From assembly GCF_003797765.1 (NCBI RefSeq), contig NZ_RKMB01000006.1:1-64000 (forward strand): a stretch of DNA of 64,000 nt, written 5' to 3'. A program made the translations under genes and the position numbers. Below are positions 9,673 through 17,577 of this stretch, one piece after another. Origin of the DNA: Ramlibacter sp. WS9. Lineage in GTDB: Bacteria > Pseudomonadota > Gammaproteobacteria > Burkholderiales > Burkholderiaceae_C. Within the stretch, counting starts at the first letter, position 1. Each line of letters starts with the position of its first letter. The notes beneath the pieces are model-generated. The model was not told the origin of the DNA. It saw only the letters and a program-made list of their open reading frames with translations, and made no database searches.

Positions 9673-10836
9673 ATGCAGGAAGCAACCCTGGCTTCGGCCG
9701 AATCGGCTCCGCGAGAGACGGCGCCGCGCGAACACGCCTCGCGCAGCCCCTCTTTGAAACTCCTTCAGCCGCCGCTGGTGAGCTTCAGCGACGTCAACAA
9801 GACCTACGACGGCGAGACGCTGGTCGTGCGCGACCTCAACCTCGACATCCGGCGCGGCGAATTCCTCACGCTGCTCGGCCCCTCGGGCTCGGGCAAGACG
9901 ACGACGCTGATGATGCTGGCCGGCTTCGAAACGCCCACTACCGGCGAGATCAGCCTGGCCGGCACGCCCATCACCCGCACGCCGCCGCACAAGCGCAACT
10001 TCGGCATGGTGTTCCAGAACTACGCGCTCTTCCCGCACATGACGGTGGAAGAGAACGTGGCCTACCCCTTGAGCGTGCGCGGCATGAAGCGCGCGGACCA
10101 GCGGATCAAGGTCGCCACCGCGCTGGACATGGTGCAGTTGGGCGCACTCGGCTCGCGTTACCCATCCCAGCTCTCCGGCGGCCAGCAGCAGCGCGTGGCC
10201 CTGGCGCGCGCGCTGGTGTTCGAACCGCAGCTGGTGCTGATGGACGAGCCGCTAGGCGCGCTCGACAAGCAGTTGCGCGAGCACATGCAGATCGAGCTGA
10301 AGGAGCTGCACCGGCGCCTGGGCGTGAGCTTCGTCTACGTGACGCATGACCAATCCGAAGCGCTGACCATGTCGGACCGCGTCGCCGTGTTCAACGACGG
10401 CACGGTGCAGCAGGTCGACCGCGTCGACCGCCTGTACGAAACGCCGGCCAACCGCTTCGTCGCGGGCTTCGTCGGGGATACGACGGTGCTGGACGGCGTG
10501 GTGTACGGCAGTTCGGGCTCGTCCTGCGTGGTGAGTCTGGCCAACGGCGCTCGCGTGACCGGCGTCAACGTCAACGGCGCGCGCTCCGGCGACCACGTGC
10601 GCTGCTGCATCCGGCCCGAGCGGCTGGAGCTGACGGGCGTGCTGAACCAGGCCAACACCTTCGAGGCCACGGTCGCCGACGTCATTTACTTCGGCGACCA
10701 CCTGAGGCTGCGCTGCGCGGTGCCGGGCCAACCTGATGCCACCGTGAAGCTGCCGCTGGGCAGCCATGAAGTCCCCTCGCGCGGCGACGCCATCTTCATC
10801 TATGCGGCCGAAGAGCACCTTCGCGTCTATCTGTAG
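9673..10836 (+). CDS. polyamine-type ABC transporter ATPase
   Basis: A 387-residue PotA-like import ATPase on the inner side of the membrane. Walker [10 protein letters not shown] is near residues 71-79, the Q-loop at [11 protein letters not shown], the signature LSGGQQQR near 167-174, Walker [13 protein letters not shown] near 190 and the switch His in [11 protein letters not shown]-terminal TOBE-like beta domain (about 270-387) carries [10 protein letters not shown]. An unusual 35-residue tail rich in Glu, Ala and Arg precedes the first strand. It starts eight bases after the gabT stop, so it is co-transcribed and probably translationally coupled. Permeases and binding proteins follow. Confidence 0.92.
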   Translation: MQEATLASAESAPRETAPREHASRSPSLKLLQPPLVSFSDVNKTYDGETLVVRDLNLDIRRGEFLTLLGPSGSGKTTTLMMLAGFETPTTGEISLAGTPITRTPPHKRNFGMVFQNYALFPHMTVEENVAYPLSVRGMKRADQRIKVATALDMVQLGALGSRYPSQLSGGQQQRVALARALVFEPQLVLMDEPLGALDKQLREHMQIELKELHRRLGVSFVYVTHDQSEALTMSDRVAVFNDGTVQQVDRVDRLYETPANRFVAGFVGDTTVLDGVVYGSSGSSCVVSLANGARVTGVNVNGARSGDHVRCCIRPERLELTGVLNQANTFEATVADVIYFGDHLRLRCAVPGQPDATVKLPLGSHEVPSRGDAIFIYAAEEHLRVYL

Positions 10837-10861
10837 TCCCCTTTCAACCCCGGAGAAAACC

Positions 10862-11893
10862 ATGAACTTCAAACCCCTCGCCCTCGCCGCCTTCGCGGCC
10901 ATCGTGCTGCCCGCAGCCGCGCAGACGCAGCTCACGGTCGTGAACTTCGGCGGCGCCAACGGCGCGGCGCAGAAGAAGGCCTTCGTCGAGCCTTTCGAGA
11001 AGTCCGGCGCGGCCAAGATCGTCAGCGTCGAATACAACGGCGAGCAGGCCAAGATCAAGGCGATGGTCGAGTCGCGCAAGGTGGTGTGGGACGTGGTCGA
11101 AGTCGAAAGCCCGGACATCGCCCGCGGCTGCGACGAAGGCCTGTTCGAGAAGCTGGACTGGTCCAAGGTCGGCGCCAAGGCCGACTTCCAGCCGGCCGCC
11201 GTGCACGAGTGCGGCATCGGCGTGTTCGTGTGGTCCACGGTGCTGGCCTACAACGCCGACAAGCTCAAGGATGCGCCCAACGGATGGGCCGACTTCTGGG
11301 ACGTGAAGCGCTTCCCGGGCAAGCGCGGCATGCGCAAGGGTGCGCACTACAACCTGGAATTCGCACTGATGGCCGATGGCGTGAAGACCGCCGACGTGTA
11401 CAAGGTGCTGGCGACGAAAGAAGGCGCTGACCGGGCTTTCCGCAAACTGACCGAGCTGCGCCCACACATCCAGTGGTGGGAAGCCGGCGCGCAGCCGCCG
11501 CAGTTCCTGGTGGCCGGCGACGTGGTGATGACCACCGCGTACAACGGCCGCATCGATGCCGCGCAGCGCGAAGGCCGTAACCTGAAGATCAGCTGGGGCG
11601 GCGGCATCTATGACCTCGACTACTGGGTCATCCCGAAGGGCACGCCGAACAAGGACCTGGCGACCCGCTTCATCGCGCTGGCTTCCTCGCCCGACGCGCA
11701 GGCCGAGTATGCGCGCCACATCTCCTACGGGCCCGTCAACAACAAGGCCCTGGCCAAGCTCTCGCCCACGGTGTTGTCGCAGCTTCCGACATCCACGGCC
11801 AACGCGAAGGACGCCGTGCAGCTGGACATCAAGTTCTGGGCCGACCAAGGCGAAGCCCTCGAAAAGCGCTTCGCCTCCTGGGCCGCTCAATAA
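10862..11893 (+). CDS. PotD-like periplasmic binding protein, copy 1
   Basis: A 343-residue type II periplasmic binding protein with a Sec leader (MNFKPLALAAFAAIVLPAAA, cleavage near AQT). The mature protein begins QLTVVNFGGANGAAQKKAF, the usual first strand of spermidine/putrescine-class proteins. Later blocks are WDVVEVESPDI, CGIGVFVWSTVLAYN, WADFWDVKRFPGKRGM and YDLDYWVIPKGTPN. A clear CGGAGAAAACC ribosome site precedes the ATG. It is about half identical by eye to the second copy at 14726-15802, with the same block order, so the operon carries two paralogous receptors for one permease set. Confidence 0.9.
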   Translation: MNFKPLALAAFAAIVLPAAAQTQLTVVNFGGANGAAQKKAFVEPFEKSGAAKIVSVEYNGEQAKIKAMVESRKVVWDVVEVESPDIARGCDEGLFEKLDWSKVGAKADFQPAAVHECGIGVFVWSTVLAYNADKLKDAPNGWADFWDVKRFPGKRGMRKGAHYNLEFALMADGVKTADVYKVLATKEGADRAFRKLTELRPHIQWWEAGAQPPQFLVAGDVVMTTAYNGRIDAAQREGRNLKISWGGGIYDLDYWVIPKGTPNKDLATRFIALASSPDAQAEYARHISYGPVNNKALAKLSPTVLSQLPTSTANAKDAVQLDIKFWADQGEALEKRFASWAAQ

Positions 11894-11911
11894 GCACAAG
11901 GCCGCCAACCG

Positions 11912-12292
11912 ATGCGCACCGACACCACCGCCACCGTTGAATCGGCGATCCAGCGCTACTTCGATCTGATGTACGACTGCGAAGTCGGCAGATTCGACGA
12001 GGTCTTTCATCCGACCGCGCAACTCCACGGCGTCATGGCGGGCGCACTGACCGTGTGGCCGGCCGCGGCCTACCGTGAAATCCTGGCCCAGCGCCGCTCC
12101 CCCAAGGAGCTCCAGGCGCGCCGCCAGGAGGAGGTTCTCCTGCTGGATACCGTCGGCGAAGACCAGGCGCTGGCAAAGGTGCGCGTCCGCATCAACGAGA
12201 AGCTGTTCGTCGATCACCTCTGCTTCTTGCGGGTGGAAGGCTGCTGGCGCATCACTTCAAAGACGTTTCATCTGGAGCAGGAGGCGGCATGA
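11912..12292 (+). CDS. NTF2-like (SnoaL/lumazine-binding type) small protein
   Basis: 126 residues with a cone-shaped alpha+beta NTF2-like pattern: an N-terminal helix (ESAIQRYFDLMYDCEVGRF), then FHPTAQLHGVMAGALTVWPA, a helix YREILAQRRSPKELQAR, and strands ending VEGCWRITSKTFHLE. There is no signal peptide, so it is probably cytoplasmic. Proteins of this fold are hydrolases, isomerases or ligand carriers, and no catalytic residues can be assigned. It lies between the first binding protein and the permeases and overlaps the following cupin gene by four bases (ATGA), so it belongs to the operon; a role in processing the imported compound is only inferred. Confidence 0.7.
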   Translation: MRTDTTATVESAIQRYFDLMYDCEVGRFDEVFHPTAQLHGVMAGALTVWPAAAYREILAQRRSPKELQARRQEEVLLLDTVGEDQALAKVRVRINEKLFVDHLCFLRVEGCWRITSKTFHLEQEAA

Positions 12293-12570
12293 GCACGACG
12301 GCCGATTCGATCTCTCACTTCGAAAGTGCGCGGGTGATCGTCACGGAATGGCGCCTTCCCCCGGGCGCCGAGACCGGGCATCACGTCCATTCCCGCGACT
12401 ATGTCGTTGTGCCTTTGACGGACGGCACCTTGCGCATGCACGACGGGCAAGGTGCCACCGACGTGCCGCTTTGCGCCGGTGCGGCCTGCGCCCGGCCGGC
12501 CGGCGTCGCCCACAACGTCACCAACCCCACGCACAGCGAGTTCCGGTTCGTGGAAATCGAACTCAAGTGA
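12289..12570 (+). CDS. small cupin-domain protein
   Basis: 93 residues forming one cupin barrel. Motif 1 is seen as ETGHHVHSRDYVVVPLTDG (two His and Asp/Tyr in the metal-site pattern) and motif 2 as CARPAGVAHNVTNPTHSEF (one His). A divalent-metal site is likely. The start overlaps the NTF2-like stop by four bases, so the two are translationally coupled. Small cupins of this kind serve as isomerases, dioxygenases or sensors; the sequence does not decide. Its place inside the transaminase-transporter operon suggests it acts on, or senses, the same substrate. Confidence 0.75.
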   Translation: MSTTADSISHFESARVIVTEWRLPPGAETGHHVHSRDYVVVPLTDGTLRMHDGQGATDVPLCAGAACARPAGVAHNVTNPTHSEFRFVEIELK

Positions 12571-12613
12571 CCGCACGGCGTTCTACCGACCACCCATTGC
12601 CCATGTCCTCCAG

Positions 12614-13867
12614 ATGACCACCGCAACAATCAACCAGCCCGCGATGGCGCCATCCGCCCTGGCCGCTGCCCTGGCGGCACGAAGCCGGGCGCTCCAGCTC
12701 AAGGCTGCCGCCCTGACACTGCCGCTGCTCCTGTTCCTTCTCTTCACTCTGCTCGTTCCCATCGGCGCACTGCTGGTGCGCGCGGTGCAGAACCCCGAGG
12801 TGGTCAATGCGTTGCCGCGCACAGCCCAGGTGTTGGATAGCTGGGACGGCCGTGCCCTGCCGCAGCCTGCGGCTTTCGCCGCGTTGGCCACCGACCTCGG
12901 CTCACTGGCCGACAGCGCGGACGCCGGCGCCGTGTCGCGCCGTCTGAACCGCGACGCACCGGGTGCGCGCTCGCTGGTCATGGCGACGTTCCGCGCGCTG
13001 CCGCTGGGAACGGATCTTTCGCCCGATGAGGTGCAGCGCAAGATGCTGGCCCTGGACCCGCGCTGGGGCGAGCTGCCGTACTGGCACGCCATCGCCAACA
13101 ACAGCTCGCGCTGGACGCCTAACTACCTGCTGGCCGCGGTCGACCTGCGGCGCGGAGCCAACGGCGCGGTGGAGGCCATGCCACCCGATGAACGGGTCTT
13201 CGGCCGCATCCTGGCGCGCACCTTCGGCATCAGCGCCGTGGTGACGCTGATCTGCCTGTTGCTCGCCTATCCGCTGGCCTGGTGGCTGTCCACCCTGTCC
13301 GCGCGCCGCGCCAATGTGTTGATGATCCTGGTGCTGGTGCCGTTCTGGACATCGATCCTGGTGCGCGTCGCGGCCTGGGTCGTGCTGCTGCAGCGTGAAG
13401 GCCTGGTCAACAAGGCGTTGCTGTCGCTGAACCTCGTGGGCGAGCCGCTCGCGCTCCTGTTCAACCGCACAGGTGTCGTCATCGCCATGGTCCACATCCT
13501 GCTGCCTTTCATGATCCTGCCGCTGTACAGCGTGATGAAGTCGGTACCGCCCACCTACCTGCGCGCCGCGGTGTCCTTGGGCAGCTCGCCCATCGCGGCG
13601 TTCTTCCGCATCTACGTGCCGCAGACGCTGCCCGGCGTCGGCGCGGGCGGGCTGCTGGTGTTCATCCTGTCCATCGGCTACTACGTCACGCCGGCCTTGC
13701 TGGGTGGGGCCGGCGACCAGATGCTGAGCTACTACATCGCGCAGTACACCAACGTCGACGTGAACTGGGGCATGGCCTGCGCGCTGGGTGCGCTTCTGCT
13801 CGCCGCAACGCTGGTGCTGTACGCGGTGTACCGCCGCATGGCCAAGACCGAACTGAGCCTGGGTTGA
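12614..13867 (+). CDS. ABC transporter permease, PotB-like, with large periplasmic insert
   Basis: A 417-residue inner-membrane permease. A hydrophobic segment near residues 40-60 is followed by about 140 mostly hydrophilic residues (about 62-200) before the second membrane segment, far longer than the first loop of PotB. The rest is standard: five more membrane segments and the ATPase-coupling EAA loop (YLRAAVSLGSSPIAAFFRIY, near 315-335). The ATG at 12614 was chosen because upstream codons overlap the cupin gene. It is followed directly by the second permease. The extra loop may dock one of the two binding proteins; this is inference. Confidence 0.88.
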   Translation: MTTATINQPAMAPSALAAALAARSRALQLKAAALTLPLLLFLLFTLLVPIGALLVRAVQNPEVVNALPRTAQVLDSWDGRALPQPAAFAALATDLGSLADSADAGAVSRRLNRDAPGARSLVMATFRALPLGTDLSPDEVQRKMLALDPRWGELPYWHAIANNSSRWTPNYLLAAVDLRRGANGAVEAMPPDERVFGRILARTFGISAVVTLICLLLAYPLAWWLSTLSARRANVLMILVLVPFWTSILVRVAAWVVLLQREGLVNKALLSLNLVGEPLALLFNRTGVVIAMVHILLPFMILPLYSVMKSVPPTYLRAAVSLGSSPIAAFFRIYVPQTLPGVGAGGLLVFILSIGYYVTPALLGGAGDQMLSYYIAQYTNVDVNWGMACALGALLLAATLVLYAVYRRMAKTELSLG

Positions 13868-13872
13868 ACCGC

Positions 13873-14703
13873 ATGAACTTCCTCTCGACCATCAAACCCG
13901 CCTTCCCCGCCTACGCCACCGCCTGGGACAAGCTGGGCTGGTGGGCGGTGCGCGCGCTGTGCGTGTTCGTGCTGATCTACCTGCTGGTACCCATCCTTGC
14001 GATCATTCCGCTGTCGTTCTCCAGCAGTTCCTTCCTGGCCTACCCCATGCCCGGCTGGTCGCTGCAGTGGTACCACAACCTGTTCACGTCGGCCGAGTGG
14101 ATGCGCGCGGCGAAGAACAGCTTCATCGTCGCACCCGCCGCGACGCTAATCGCGACCGTGCTGGGAACGGCCGCCGCCGTGGGCCTGGCGCGCGGCAACT
14201 TTCCCGGCAAGGGCCTGGTGATGGCGCTGTTGATCGCGCCCATGGTGGTGCCGGTGGTGGTGGTCGCCGTAGCCTGCTACCTCTTCTTCGCACGCCTGGG
14301 CCTCGCCGACAGCTACACCGGCCTGATCGTCGTGCACGCCGCTCTCGGTGCGCCTTTCGTCGTCACCACCGTGCTGGCGACGCTGCAAGGCTTCAACCAC
14401 AACCTGGTCCGCGCCTCGCTCAGCCTGGGCGCGGGGCCGCTGCGAACCTTCTTCAAGGTCACACTGCCGGTGATCGCACCCGGTGTCATCTCGGGCGCGC
14501 TGTTCGCGTTCGCCACTTCGTTCGACGAGGTGGTGGTGACGCTGTTCATCGCCGGACCCGAGCAGTCCACGTTGCCGCGCCAGATGTTCACCGGGATCCG
14601 CGAGAACATCAACCCGACCATCGCCGCCGCGGCCACGCTGCTGATCCTGTTCACCACGGCCTTGATGCTGGTGCTGGAATGGCTGCGCGGGCGGCGCCGT
14701 TGA
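13873..14703 (+). CDS. ABC transporter permease, PotC-like
   Basis: A 276-residue inner-membrane permease with six predicted membrane segments and an EAA loop (ASLSLGAGPLRTFFKVTLPV) that contacts the PotA-like ATPase. A conserved FATSFDEVVVTLFIAGPEQ segment follows, typical of PotC. The ATG at 13873 is preferred over the TTG at 13864, which overlaps the stop of the upstream permease. It partners the 12614-13867 permease to make the heterodimeric channel. Identification is secure; the ligand is unknown. Confidence 0.9.
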   Translation: MNFLSTIKPAFPAYATAWDKLGWWAVRALCVFVLIYLLVPILAIIPLSFSSSSFLAYPMPGWSLQWYHNLFTSAEWMRAAKNSFIVAPAATLIATVLGTAAAVGLARGNFPGKGLVMALLIAPMVVPVVVVAVACYLFFARLGLADSYTGLIVVHAALGAPFVVTTVLATLQGFNHNLVRASLSLGAGPLRTFFKVTLPVIAPGVISGALFAFATSFDEVVVTLFIAGPEQSTLPRQMFTGIRENINPTIAAAATLLILFTTALMLVLEWLRGRRR

Positions 14704-14725
14704 CCCCAACAAGCAGGAGACAAGC

Positions 14726-15802
14726 ATGAAGTTGAATCACGTGTTCGTCGTCGCGGCCGCCGCCGCCGCACTGTCGGCCGCGGCCCAGCAGCCGCTCACC
14801 GTCGCCAACTTCGGGGGCGCCAACGGCAAGGCGCAGGAAGTGGCGTTCCTGGCGCCTTTCACCCGCTCCACCGGCATCCCCGCGCGCGGCGTCGAATACA
14901 CGGGCGACATGGCGGCGCTGCGCGCCATGGTGAAGGAGCGCAAGATCGAATGGGATGTGGTCGAGGTGGAGTCGGCCGACCTCAAGCCCGGCTGCGATGC
15001 GGGGCTGTTCGAGCGCGTCGAGCGCTCCAGCTTGTCGCAGGCCGGCATGCTGCTGCCGGGGACCGTCCAGGAATGCGGCGTCGGCGCCTTCGTCTGGTCG
15101 ACCGTCATGGCCTATGACACCACCCGCTTCAAGGAGCCGCCGCGCAACTGGAAAGACTTCTGGGACGTGCAGCGCTTCCCGGGCAAGCGAGGCCTGCGCA
15201 AGGGCGCGCGCTACAACCTGGAGATCGCGCTGATGGCCGATGGCGTGCCCCGCTACGAGGTCTACGCCGCGCTCGCCACCGAAGCCGGCATCAAGCGCGC
15301 GCTGACCAAGCTCGAAGCGCTCAAGCCGCACATCGTGTGGTGGGAGTCCGGCTCGCAGCCGCCAAAACGCCTTGCCGCAGGCGAAACCAGCATGTCCACT
15401 GCATTCAACGGCCGCATCGCGGCGGCCAACCGCGATGGCGTCGTGCCGCTGGGCATCGCGTGGAGCGACGCAATCTATGAACTGGACTATTGGGCCATCG
15501 TCAAGGGCTCGCCGCGGCGCGAACAGGCCAGGGCGTTCATCAACTTCGCGACGTCCGAGGAAGCGCAACTGGCCTTCTCCCGCGAAATCCCCTACGGCCC
15601 CACGCACATGAACGCAATCATGCGCTACGACACCGGACGTGCCCGGCCGGCCGTGGGCGCGCACGTGGCCGACCTGTCCATGGCCAGCAGCGACCTGCCC
15701 TCAGCGCCGGGCAACATGCGGCGCGCACTGGCCTTCAATGCCGGCTTCTGGACGACGCACGGCACCGCGCTGGAAAGCCGCTTCGCCCAACGGATGAATT
15801 GA
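14726..15802 (+). CDS. PotD-like periplasmic binding protein, copy 2
   Basis: 358 residues with a Sec leader (MKLNHVFVVAAAAAALSAAA, cleavage near AQQ). It is a paralogue of the binding protein at 10862-11893, with matching blocks in the same order: LTVANFGGANGKAQEVAF, WDVVEVESADLKPGCDAGLF, CGVGAFVWSTVMAYD, WKDFWDVQRFPGKRGL and YELDYWAIVKGSPR. The copy-2 C-terminus is longer. An AGCAGGAGACAAGC site precedes the ATG. Having two receptors flanking one permease pair suggests two related ligands or two affinities. Confidence 0.9.
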   Translation: MKLNHVFVVAAAAAALSAAAQQPLTVANFGGANGKAQEVAFLAPFTRSTGIPARGVEYTGDMAALRAMVKERKIEWDVVEVESADLKPGCDAGLFERVERSSLSQAGMLLPGTVQECGVGAFVWSTVMAYDTTRFKEPPRNWKDFWDVQRFPGKRGLRKGARYNLEIALMADGVPRYEVYAALATEAGIKRALTKLEALKPHIVWWESGSQPPKRLAAGETSMSTAFNGRIAAANRDGVVPLGIAWSDAIYELDYWAIVKGSPRREQARAFINFATSEEAQLAFSREIPYGPTHMNAIMRYDTGRARPAVGAHVADLSMASSDLPSAPGNMRRALAFNAGFWTTHGTALESRFAQRMN

Positions 15803-15841
15803 CCGCGACCTGGCGTCGCTTTGCACCCTGGAGATGTACCC

Positions 15842-17320
15842 GTGAACATGAAAACTTCGCCCCTTGCCCTGCTCAAGGACCCCACCCTTTTCAAGACAGA
15901 CGCGCTGATCAATGGCGAGTGGCTCAGTGGCGCAACACGGTTCGACGTGCACGACCCCAGCAGCGGGACGAAACTTGCCGACGTCGCCAACCTGGGTTCA
16001 CCGGACGCGCAAGCGGCCATCGCCGCCGCCAACGCCGCCTGGCCGGCCTGGCGCAACAAGACCGGCAAGGAGCGCAGCATCATCCTGCGCAAGTGGTTCG
16101 ACCTGCTGATGGCCAACCAGGAAGACCTGGGCCGCATCATGACCGCCGAGCAAGGCAAGCCTTTCGCCGAAGCGAAGGGTGAGGTGGCCTACGGCGCGAG
16201 CTTCGTCGAGTGGTTTGCCGAAGAGGCCAAGCGCGTCAATGGCGAAACGCTGCCTCCCGTCGACAACAACCGCAGGCTGATGGTGATCCGCCAGCCGATC
16301 GGCGTGTGCGCGGCCATCACGCCGTGGAACTTCCCGCTGGCGATGATCACGCGCAAGGTGGCGCCCGCGCTCGCGGCCGGCTGCCCCGTCGTGATCAAGC
16401 CCGCCGAGCTGACGCCGCTGACCGCACTGGCCGCCGCCGAGCTGGCGATCCGTGCCGGCATTCCGGCCGGCGTGCTCAATGTGCTCACCGCCGACGGCGC
16501 CAACAGCATTGCCGTCGGCAAGGTGTTCTGCGCCAGCGACGTCGTGCGCCACATCAGCTTCACCGGCTCCACCGAGGTCGGCCGCATCCTGATGGCGCAG
16601 AGCGCGCCCACTGTCAAGAAGCTCAGCCTGGAGCTGGGCGGCAACGCGCCCTTCATCGTGTTCGAGGACGCGGACATCGACTCCGCCGTCGAAGGCGCCA
16701 TCGCCAGCAAGTACCGCAACGCCGGCCAGACCTGCGTCTGCACCAATCGCTTCTATGTGCAGGAAGCGGTGTACGAGCAGTTCGTGCAGAAGCTTGCGGC
16801 CAAGGTCCAGGCGTTCAAGGTGGGCAACGGATTCGAAGACGGCGTCGTGCAAGGTCCCTTGATCGAGGACGCAGCCGTGGACAAGGTCCAACGCCACGTC
16901 GACGACGCCCTGGCCAAGGGCGGCAAGGTGGTGGTGGGCGGCAAGAAGCTGCAGGGCCGGTTCTTCGAGCCGACGGTAATCGCCGATGCGACGGGCGACA
17001 TGCTCTGCGCGCGGGAAGAAACCTTCGGCCCGCTGGCGCCCGTCTTCAAGTTCAAGACCGAGCAGGAAGCGATTGACGCCGCGAACAACACCGAGTTCGG
17101 CCTGGCCAGCTACTTCTACAGCCGCGACGTCGGCCGCATCTTCCGCGTGGGCGAGGCACTGGAGTACGGCATGGTCGGCATCAACACCGGCCTCATCTCC
17201 ATCGAGCACGTGCCATTCGGCGGCGTGAAGCAGTCGGGCCTGGGGCGCGAAGGCTCGCGCCACGGCATGGACGAGTACCTCGAGATGAAGTACATGTGCC
17301 TGGGCGACGTGCTCAAGTAG
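15842..17320 (+). CDS. gabD: succinate-semialdehyde dehydrogenase (NAD(P)+)
   Basis: A 492-residue aldehyde dehydrogenase that oxidises succinate semialdehyde, or a close semialdehyde, to the acid; cytoplasmic tetramer. It has the cofactor motif ITPWNFPLAMITRKVAPALAA, catalytic Glu in LELGGNAPF (about 267) and catalytic Cys in NAGQTCVC (about 298), with the C-terminal FGGVKQSGLGREGSRHG block typical of GabD. The GTG at 15842 sits eight bases after GGAG; the ATG at 15848 is the alternative. It closes the operon begun by the gabT-type gene and supplies the second catabolic step. Confidence 0.92.
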   Translation: MNMKTSPLALLKDPTLFKTDALINGEWLSGATRFDVHDPSSGTKLADVANLGSPDAQAAIAAANAAWPAWRNKTGKERSIILRKWFDLLMANQEDLGRIMTAEQGKPFAEAKGEVAYGASFVEWFAEEAKRVNGETLPPVDNNRRLMVIRQPIGVCAAITPWNFPLAMITRKVAPALAAGCPVVIKPAELTPLTALAAAELAIRAGIPAGVLNVLTADGANSIAVGKVFCASDVVRHISFTGSTEVGRILMAQSAPTVKKLSLELGGNAPFIVFEDADIDSAVEGAIASKYRNAGQTCVCTNRFYVQEAVYEQFVQKLAAKVQAFKVGNGFEDGVVQGPLIEDAAVDKVQRHVDDALAKGGKVVVGGKKLQGRFFEPTVIADATGDMLCAREETFGPLAPVFKFKTEQEAIDAANNTEFGLASYFYSRDVGRIFRVGEALEYGMVGINTGLISIEHVPFGGVKQSGLGREGSRHGMDEYLEMKYMCLGDVLK

Positions 17321-17323
17321 CGG

Positions 17324-17352
17324 TTCGAGAGGCGAGCCGGTCCGGCTAGAAT
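17324..17352 (+). promoter_or_regulatory. promoter of tRNA-Gly
   Basis: TTCGAG at 17324 and TAGAAT at 17347 are spaced 17 bases, ending 10 bases before the tRNA. The spacer contains the perfect hairpin AGCCGG-T-CCGGCT (17335-17347), which may also end the gabD transcript. Confidence 0.5.
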
Positions 17353-17362
17353 CGGGCCTGAC

Positions 17363-17436
17363 GCGGGTGTAGTTCAATGGTAGAACGGCAGCTTCCCAAG
17401 CTTTAGACGTGGGTTCGATTCCCATCACCCGCTCCA
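17363..17436 (+). tRNA. tRNA-Gly (anticodon CCC), CCA encoded
   Basis: A full cloverleaf is readable: acceptor GCGGGTG pairs with CACCCGC, the D arm is GTTC/GAAC, the anticodon loop TTCCCAA gives CCC, and the T arm is GTGGG-TTCGATT-CCCAT (one G-T pair). Discriminator T is followed by an encoded CCA. The anticodon stem is imperfect at its outer end (C-T opposition), which is unusual. No second copy of the 3' end is found within the window, so there is no evidence that it was used as an attachment site. Confidence 0.95.
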
Positions 17437-17577
17437 AATAAGCTTTGGGCGAGATCCTCAAGGAGATGGTGGGGAAATCACAGCCCGGCGACAACACCGG
17501 GGCCCCACATCAAGAACACTCCCGTCCCGCAGCGCGCAGGCTACCTGCACGGCCTTGCGCAACCTGACCTCACGCTG

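Noticed and set aside
15998-17497. 499-residue minus-strand frame containing VMGIEPTSKAWEAAVLPLN
   Set aside because: This peptide is the translation of the antisense of the tRNA-Gly gene and is a well-known false protein; the rest is antisense to gabD.
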